Source of the DNA: Haloechinothrix halophila YIM 93223
GTDB lineage: Bacteria; Actinomycetota; Actinomycetes; Mycobacteriales; Pseudonocardiaceae
NCBI RefSeq assembly: GCF_000504245.1
Contig: NZ_KI632509.1
Coordinates: forward strand, 557,723-621,722
DNA: 64,000 bases
Reading direction: 5' to 3'
In this document: positions 58,861 through 64,000 of the stretch, piece by piece
How the letters are laid out: each line of letters begins with the position of its first letter
Position numbering within the stretch: the stretch's first letter is position 1
Translations under genes and position numbers: made by a program
Notes under the pieces: model-generated
The model's database searches: none
Told to the model about the DNA's origin: nothing
What the model saw: the letters and a program-made list of their open reading frames with translations, nothing else

Positions 58861-59421
58861 ATGCGAATTCTTGTCACCTATGCGAGCAAGTACGGCGCGA
58901 CCGAGGGCATCGCGGAACACATCGCGCGCACCCTGGACGCCGCGGGCCACACCACGATCGTGCGACCGACGCGGGCGAACGACGACCTTGGCGGCTACCA
59001 CGCTTACGTGATCGGCAGCGCCGTCTACCTCGGCAAATGGCTATCGGAAGCACGGAAGGTGGTTCGCCGCAATACGACGGCGCTGGCGGGCAAGCCGGTG
59101 TGGCTGTTCAGCTCGGGACCACTGGACGTCGCGATCACCGAGGCGGCGAAGCGGAAACAGCTCGCGGAAGCGACACCGAAGCACATCGCCGAGCTGACGA
59201 AGGAGATCAGACCGCGCGGTCACCGGATGTTCAGCGGCTCGCTGGACGCCGCGCGGCTCACGCGTCTGGACCGGCTGGTGCGCATGTCCCCCGGCGGTAA
59301 GGCGCTATTGCCGGACGGCGACTTCCGCGACTGGTCGGACATCAAGGACTGGGCGACGGAGATCGCGCTGGAGCTCGACGAGCTTCCGGCGGGAACGTTG
59401 CCGGACGACCGGAGGACGTGA
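58861..59421 (+). CDS. Flavodoxin-domain protein (protoporphyrinogen oxidase HemG-like)
   Basis: 186 residues. RILVTYASKYGATEGIAEHI is the FMN phosphate loop, YVIGSAVYLGKWL a second flavin contact, and LFSSGPLD the third. The order fits flavodoxin-domain proteins related to HemG. ATG 58861 follows GAGGAA and was preferred to a GTG at 58825. It could reduce a quinone or oxidise a tetrapyrrole, not determined. Confidence 0.87.
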   Translation: MRILVTYASKYGATEGIAEHIARTLDAAGHTTIVRPTRANDDLGGYHAYVIGSAVYLGKWLSEARKVVRRNTTALAGKPVWLFSSGPLDVAITEAAKRKQLAEATPKHIAELTKEIRPRGHRMFSGSLDAARLTRLDRLVRMSPGGKALLPDGDFRDWSDIKDWATEIALELDELPAGTLPDDRRT

Positions 59422-59454
59422 GGTCACCGGGAGCGCGATGAGCTCCGACGACGT

Positions 59455-60570
59455 TCACAGTCGCTTCGCGGAACGGAACGAGCGAGCGTACAAACCGCCA
59501 CCGTCAAGCAACGACGCTCCGCCGACGTCGCTCATCGTTGGTCCATCGATCTTGGCGCGACTGGACAGGAAGCGGTGGCGCCCCTCGGTGTCGACGCCGA
59601 GATAGATACCCGTGTGATCCAGCCTCGGGCCCGTGGTCGGATCGTTGTCGAAGAAAAGCAGGTCCCCCGGCTGGAGCCTGCCGTAGGCCGTGGCTTTGAC
59701 CTGCCGGTCAGGGATGATCTGAATCCCGGGGCCGACAGTGCCGATCTCGTGTGCCCGCCGCGGCAACGCGGACGTGGCCGTCGCGGTGGACGACAACGGG
59801 AAGCCACCCCGGTAGCCATAAACCAGCCGAACGTAACCAGAGCAGTCCACCGCGCCGTAACGACGCTTGTCCGGGTACCGCACCCCTTCAGGGCCGAAGT
59901 CCCAGCTGATGCCGAGGTAGTCGTAGAAGTCGTTCTGCTGGTCACGACCGACCCTGCTCTCCGGGTTCAGTGGCCCGAACGAGGCGTCACCCCGCACCCG
60001 TACGCCGTCAGCATTGCGCCGTTCGGCAGCGCCGTGAACGTACTGCATGCCGATAGCCAGGATGTCCGGCTGACTACCAGACATCTTCTTCCGCAGCCAC
60101 TCGCCGAACCATGGCTCGGACTGCATGCCCTGCCGCCACGGCCGCGGCAGCAGGTGCACGTACGCCCTCGTGCTGACCGCGGCACCAGGGAACTGATCCT
60201 CGGCCAGCCTGCGCCGCTTGCCATACGTCACCGCGGTGCGCGCTCCGTCGGTCAACGTCGCCAGCACCCTGCCATCGGCGTCACGCACGACCGTCCTGGC
60301 GGGGTCGGAGATCCGCTCATAGGTGAAGTCACTCGCGCTCACGCTCGCCGCGAATTCGGCCTTCGGCTGCCGGTTCACGGTCAGCCCTTCTGGGGCCATC
60401 ACCGCTGCCATCGGCTGGGGATCCTCCTGGTTGCCACCCACGATGGTCACCAGCACCCCTGACACGGCGATGACAACCGCAAGCACCGCGATCTCGGCGG
60501 CCTTGACCCTGCCTCGTCGCCCCTGACGCATGTAACGCTCTCCTCTTTGTCTCATCACGGCCGGCATCAC
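59455..60570 (-). CDS. NlpC/P60 hydrolase of the poly-gamma-glutamate operon
   Basis: 371 residues: an N-terminal membrane anchor (IAVLAVVIAVSGVLVTIVG), a ~170-residue unknown region, and a C-terminal NlpC/P60 domain from about 210 with Cys243 in VDCSGYVRLVYG, His319 in RLDHTGIYLG and QPGDLLFFDN. NlpC/P60 enzymes cut gamma-D-Glu linkages; PgdS of Bacillus, in the same family, hydrolyses poly-gamma-glutamate. It overlaps pgsC by 4 bp. It most likely trims or releases the polymer, though peptidoglycan remains possible. Confidence 0.85.
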   Translation of the reverse strand: MMPAVMRQRGERYMRQGRRGRVKAAEIAVLAVVIAVSGVLVTIVGGNQEDPQPMAAVMAPEGLTVNRQPKAEFAASVSASDFTYERISDPARTVVRDADGRVLATLTDGARTAVTYGKRRRLAEDQFPGAAVSTRAYVHLLPRPWRQGMQSEPWFGEWLRKKMSGSQPDILAIGMQYVHGAAERRNADGVRVRGDASFGPLNPESRVGRDQQNDFYDYLGISWDFGPEGVRYPDKRRYGAVDCSGYVRLVYGYRGGFPLSSTATATSALPRRAHEIGTVGPGIQIIPDRQVKATAYGRLQPGDLLFFDNDPTTGPRLDHTGIYLGVDTEGRHRFLSSRAKIDGPTMSDVGGASLLDGGGLYARSFRSAKRL

Positions 60571-61049
60571 AACGACGGCACCAGGCCTACAAGCACTCCA
60601 CTGACCAGCACGCCGTACCCGGCGACGCTGACCGTCGCCGTAGCGCCCAGCGTCGCGATCGGCGGCTGGCGCACCAGTTGGTAGGCGATCAGTCCCGGAA
60701 TAACGAAAATCAACGTCTGGTGCGCAAAGATCAGCGGATAGTCATGCTGGACGATCATGAAAAACGTCGTCTGCAACACCACGCCAAGCAACACGACGGC
60801 GGCGAAGAGCCGCTTGCCGTAGAGGATCACCAACCGCTGCATGACGCGGGTTCCGGCGAAAGTCAGCGCGGTGACCAGGACGATGATCGCGATCTTGCGC
60901 AGATCCTCGAGCATGGTCAGTGCCAGCCAGCCTGGCGTGATCATCCCGCCAGGCGACAGGTTGGTTGTCAGATAGCACACCAGCGAGAACACCAGCCCGA
61001 TTGCCAGCCCCAGGGTCGCCACTTCAGGGCTCAGCGTTTCCGAGATCAC
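60567..61049 (-). CDS. pgsC: PgsC/CapC, poly-gamma-glutamate synthesis membrane protein
   Basis: 160 residues, about four to five helices. LSPGGMITPGWLAL and MQRLVILYGKRLFAAVVLLGVVLQ match the CapC/PgsC pattern (SPGG-x3-PGYLAL and LYGRRRF). It partners PgsB in polymer synthesis and export. Overlaps pgsB and the NlpC/P60 gene by 4 bp each. Confidence 0.9.
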   Translation of the reverse strand: MISETLSPEVATLGLAIGLVFSLVCYLTTNLSPGGMITPGWLALTMLEDLRKIAIIVLVTALTFAGTRVMQRLVILYGKRLFAAVVLLGVVLQTTFFMIVQHDYPLIFAHQTLIFVIPGLIAYQLVRQPPIATLGATATVSVAGYGVLVSGVLVGLVPSL

Positions 61050-62251
61050 CGCGACGCCCCCATCCGCGCTGGCTCGCTCGCCGTCTTCGACGCCGCCAGC
61101 CGGTCGATCAGTACTTCGCCCTGCCCGTGGATGTTGCCGATGGCCACGACGGAGACCGAAGACTCCTCACTGTCGGCGATCTCGGCCAGCATCTTGTCGA
61201 TGTCTGGGTTATCGCCGCGGTCGAGCACGCGGTCCTGCCACTGGCTCGGAATGGTGCTCCGTGCGCTGCGAACCGGCTCCCCGATCAGGGCCACACCGTC
61301 CGGGTCGATATCGGCGATGAGGGCGCCCATCTGCTGGTTTCGTTCCATGCGGTCGGTCCTGCAATTGATCACGACGTGCAACGGCCGTGCGATGGCCCGC
61401 TGCGCAAGCAACCGTTTGATGTTCATCAGGGTCGATTCCGGGTCGTTCGCGGCGAACACGTTGGCGAAATGCACCGGCGTGCCGTGCACGGTGTACTCCT
61501 CGACGCTCAGCGCGCCAGGGTCCGGCGGCGCCGCGATCATGCCGATAAGCGCATCGCGCCTGCTGACGCCGAGCAGTTCTGCGACCTTCAGCGCGATGGC
61601 GACGTTCTCCTTGAACATGATGGAGCGAAAGCCCCGCATCTCAGCGTCTGACACTGACTCCGGATCCACCGCGATCAGCCGGCAGTCGCGGGCATCCGCC
61701 TCTTCGCGCAAGATCGACAGCCGTTCGCGCTCCGCGGTGACGCAGACTCCCCCGATCGGCATCGAACGGCACAGGGAACGGGCGACGTCATCGAGCGTCG
61801 GGCCCATCTCGGCGAGGTGGTCCTCCCGCACGTTGCACAACACACCGATCGTGGAGCGGATCAGCTTCTCCTGGTTGATCTCCTGCAACGCCGGGTCGAC
61901 GGCCATGCACTCGATGACGAGGGCTTCCGGCCGGTACGCCGCGGCATTACGGACGATCCCGATCTGCTCAACGACGTTGGCGACACCGAACTTGCGATAC
62001 ACCGGCACCTCGCTGGCGTCCGGGTAGATGATGCGAGCCGCGGTGCCGGTTGTCTTGGCGAAGGTCGTCATGCCGCCTCCGCGCAGCGCACCAGCACACA
62101 GCCGGGTAATAGAACTCTTGCCGCGAATTCCGTTGACCAGCACCCGGTGTGGGATCGACTCAAGGTAGAAGTAGTGCCTGCGCTGTTCGATGATGCCCGC
62201 GACGAACAGCAAGAAGCACAGGCACAGCAGGAGGACGTAGAGAAACAACAC
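61046..62251 (-). CDS. pgsB: PgsB/CapB, poly-gamma-glutamate synthase ATPase
   Basis: 401 residues: an N-terminal helix (YVLLLCLCFLLFVAGII), then a Mur-ligase-type ATPase domain with VNGIRGKSSITRL at 40-52 (P-loop GIRGKSS), YRKFGVANVVEQ, ALVIECMAVDPALQ, LCNVREDHLAEMG and VINCRTDRMERN. These are the hallmarks of CapB. It amide-links glutamates through the gamma carboxyl. GTG 62251 follows GAGGG, 5 bp after the upstream gene. Confidence 0.92.
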   Translation of the reverse strand: MLFLYVLLLCLCFLLFVAGIIEQRRHYFYLESIPHRVLVNGIRGKSSITRLCAGALRGGGMTTFAKTTGTAARIIYPDASEVPVYRKFGVANVVEQIGIVRNAAAYRPEALVIECMAVDPALQEINQEKLIRSTIGVLCNVREDHLAEMGPTLDDVARSLCRSMPIGGVCVTAERERLSILREEADARDCRLIAVDPESVSDAEMRGFRSIMFKENVAIALKVAELLGVSRRDALIGMIAAPPDPGALSVEEYTVHGTPVHFANVFAANDPESTLMNIKRLLAQRAIARPLHVVINCRTDRMERNQQMGALIADIDPDGVALIGEPVRSARSTIPSQWQDRVLDRGDNPDIDKMLAEIADSEESSVSVVAIGNIHGQGEVLIDRLAASKTASEPARMGASR

Positions 62252-62256
62252 CGCGG

Positions 62257-64000
62257 CTACCCTCGCCCCCGGCTTCCCGCGCTACGAGGCGGCACACGCC
62301 GGTCCTGGCGGCGCGGCGCTGTCCGTGACATGCCGGAGCGTGGTGCGAAGGCCCTGGGCTGTTGGCCTGCGGGCTGCGGGTGGCCGGGGTGGGCCGCCCG
62401 CTGGCGCTGTGCGGCGGTAGGGCGCGGTCGCACCGGCTGTACCGGTCGCAGCTGTCGTGTGCGCAGATCTGCTGGTCCGAGCTGGCGCAGCGTGCCGAGC
62501 CGGTCGGGCCCGTCGACCAGCGCGCGGCGACACACCTCGAGACAGATCGCGATCGCGCCAATCTCATCGTGTCGCTGCGGGTACAGCACCGTGTTCTGCG
62601 GCGAGCGCAGCATCGTCTCGGCCGACGCGCCGAGCTCCCGCAACGGCCTGACGAACACGAAAAAGTGCCAGCCACCGATGATGATGGCGACGAGCGCGAC
62701 GACCAGTGCGACCATCAACGCCGCACGGCGTTGCTCGACGGCGGGCAACGCCAGCTCCGCGACGGGCTTCTGCGCTACGGCTGCCCACCCCAGCTCAGCA
62801 GCGGCACCGCCGCCGACGACCGGGGCGCCAGCGACAATCTTGGCATCGATGCCGGTGCCGTAGACGTCCGCCGCTGACTGCTTGCCGTCCACTTTGGCCA
62901 GCACCGATTCGACGTCGTTGTCGGTGACCTTTTCGAACGCGATGAAGCCCCCGGAGTCGGCGATGACGCGCTGCCCGGCGTCGACCAGCCGGACGTGTCC
63001 GTGCCGCTGACGTACCAGGTGGAGCAGATACGGCACGTCGAACTCGGCTACCAGCACGTGTCCGGAGCTCTCCAGGGCTGTGTGTGCGTAGACGATCGGC
63101 ACCCGGCCGCTGGTGTTGGCTTGCCGGACACCGTCGCCCTCGGGTACGTCGTCCGCATCGAAGCGCGGCCGCTTGCCCGACACCGCCACGACCTCGCCAT
63201 CGTCGCCGAGCGCCGAAACCGAGCGGTACCGAGACTGACTCGACAGCCTGTCCAGCTGCCCGGCGACCTCGTCGGCGTCACTGGATTCCGCGATCTCACG
63301 CAGGTCTGTGATCCCGCGGTCGAGCACGTCGGCGACGGACACGCTCAGCCGCTGCACCTCGTTCTCGGTGTCGGTCACCAACCGCTCGGGAATGCCAGGG
63401 TCGCGGTCGAATGCTGCCGGCACGTAGGAAGCCCATGCAAGCGCGACCACGACGAAGCCGATCAGGGCCGTAGTCGCGGATACCTGGAGCCGGGGAGCGG
63501 TCATCCCGCGGACTCGCTCGCCCCCGCCAAGTCCTAACTGCACACGGTGCAGCACACCGCTGAGCTTGGCGACCTCGCGTATGCGCGAATGGCGAACCGG
63601 ATTGCCCAGTCCGCCAACCGCGACAACTAGTGAGTCGGCCCGCAGTCGGCGCACCGGACGCACAATGCACAGCCGCAGGACCACGAAACCCACGACCGCG
63701 ACACCGGCGAGGACCGCGAACACAGCGGTAGCGTTGCTGTCCTGCTGTGCCTGCTGGGCGTCGACTTCATCGATGAGCACGACGTGAATTGCCGCTGTCT
63801 TGGTGTCGCCAAGCGCGGCGTAGGTCGTCACCCGTGCCTGCTCGTTCGCAGGATTCGCCGCAGCTGCGGCGTCCTTCGAGTGAGCGCCTTCGTCTAACCG
63901 GGTGACTAAGCTGTCAGCGGGCCGACGCATCGCCGCTGTTTTGACTCGGCTAGCCGCTTGGTCCGCCACGCTGGGGCTAGGCGGAACCCCGGATGTGGCA
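62257..64000 (-). CDS. 5'-truncated receptor-like membrane protein, two Cache-type/TM/HAMP-like units, no output domain
   Basis: The frame is open to the window edge; a GTG at 63969 exists but the frame extends upstream. TM1 is about 63735-63655 (AVLAGVAVVGFVVLRLCIV), followed by a HAMP-like stretch RPVRRLRADS. TM2 is about 63480-63410; a ~220-residue extracytoplasmic sensor region like a dCache domain follows (VVAVSGKRPRF, HVRLVDAGQRVIA); TM3 is about 62715-62630 and a HAMP-like HDEIGAIA. It ends in an Arg/Pro/Gln-rich tail without kinase or cyclase domain. The stop is 5 bp before pgsB, so it is the upstream operon gene. Confidence 0.78.
   Translation of the reverse strand, partial: ATSGVPPSPSVADQAASRVKTAAMRRPADSLVTRLDEGAHSKDAAAAANPANEQARVTTYAALGDTKTAAIHVVLIDEVDAQQAQQDSNATAVFAVLAGVAVVGFVVLRLCIVRPVRRLRADSLVVAVGGLGNPVRHSRIREVAKLSGVLHRVQLGLGGGERVRGMTAPRLQVSATTALIGFVVVALAWASYVPAAFDRDPGIPERLVTDTENEVQRLSVSVADVLDRGITDLREIAESSDADEVAGQLDRLSSQSRYRSVSALGDDGEVVAVSGKRPRFDADDVPEGDGVRQANTSGRVPIVYAHTALESSGHVLVAEFDVPYLLHLVRQRHGHVRLVDAGQRVIADSGGFIAFEKVTDNDVESVLAKVDGKQSAADVYGTGIDAKIVAGAPVVGGGAAAELGWAAVAQKPVAELALPAVEQRRAALMVALVVALVAIIIGGWHFFVFVRPLRELGASAETMLRSPQNTVLYPQRHDEIGAIAICLEVCRRALVDGPDRLGTLRQLGPADLRTRQLRPVQPVRPRPTAAQRQRAAHPGHPQPAGQQPRAFAPRSGMSRTAPRRQDRRVPPRSAGSRGRG

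Overview
The window is high-GC (roughly 70% by eye) actinobacterial chromosome, most likely a Pseudonocardiaceae member (Amycolatopsis/Prauserella/Saccharomonospora-like). The reasons are the arabinan-wall gene aftD, the small actinobacterial DUF2613 protein, a class E sortase, CrgA, and the tRNA-Leu(CAG)-fhaA-fhaB-pstP-rodA-pbpA-pknA-pknB block. In Mycobacterium that block lies close to oriC. Gene order here (tRNA-Leu ... pknB, trpG/pabA, crgA, PH protein, ppiA) suggests oriC lies beyond the 64,000 end. No phage, IS element, CRISPR array or rRNA was found.

Layout. 1-6.7 kb: end of an unknown gene, an SDR, a TM0106-type RecB-like nuclease, a Lys-rich protein, and a copper-type operon (membrane protein, YcnI, CopC, CopD-like). 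6.9-15.5 kb: a kinase-like phosphotransferase, an XRE-TPR regulator with two divergent small genes, TetR, an alanine-racemase-fold PLP enzyme divergent from a sugar-lactone oxidase across an AT-rich operator-like site, and two little-known genes. 16-19.3 kb: a Chloroflexus-type malyl-CoA lyase overlapping a CitE-like lyase, and a Cys/Met-metabolism PLP enzyme.

19.4-35.7 kb: an envelope glycan locus that resembles the M. tuberculosis Rv0221-Rv0236c region (from memory): two glycosyltransferases, DUF3068, methyltransferase, HHxxxDG acyltransferase, DUF2613 protein, two polytopic proteins, a Wzx-like flippase, AftD, and a solute-binding/VWA protein heading the aftD operon. 36-37.7 kb: DGPF protein plus ECF42 sigma factor. 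37.9-48.8 kb: the cell-shape and Ser/Thr-kinase cluster.

48.9-57.5 kb: DUF4190-type protein, saccharopine-dehydrogenase-like protein, FprA with an iron-box-like promoter, small membrane protein, sortase E, CrgA, a PH-type protein behind three DnaA boxes, rhomboid, cyclophilin, and Lys-rich and hypothetical proteins. 57.7-64 kb: LPTTG surface protein, flavodoxin, and a poly-gamma-glutamate-type operon (receptor-like membrane protein, pgsB, pgsC, NlpC/P60) with no pgsA in view.

The most distinctive non-coding signal is a family of fixed-length 48-nt palindromes (five copies). The four intact copies all sit between convergent genes. A second family is a 21-22 bp tandem repeat built on GGTGCGACTCGCG.
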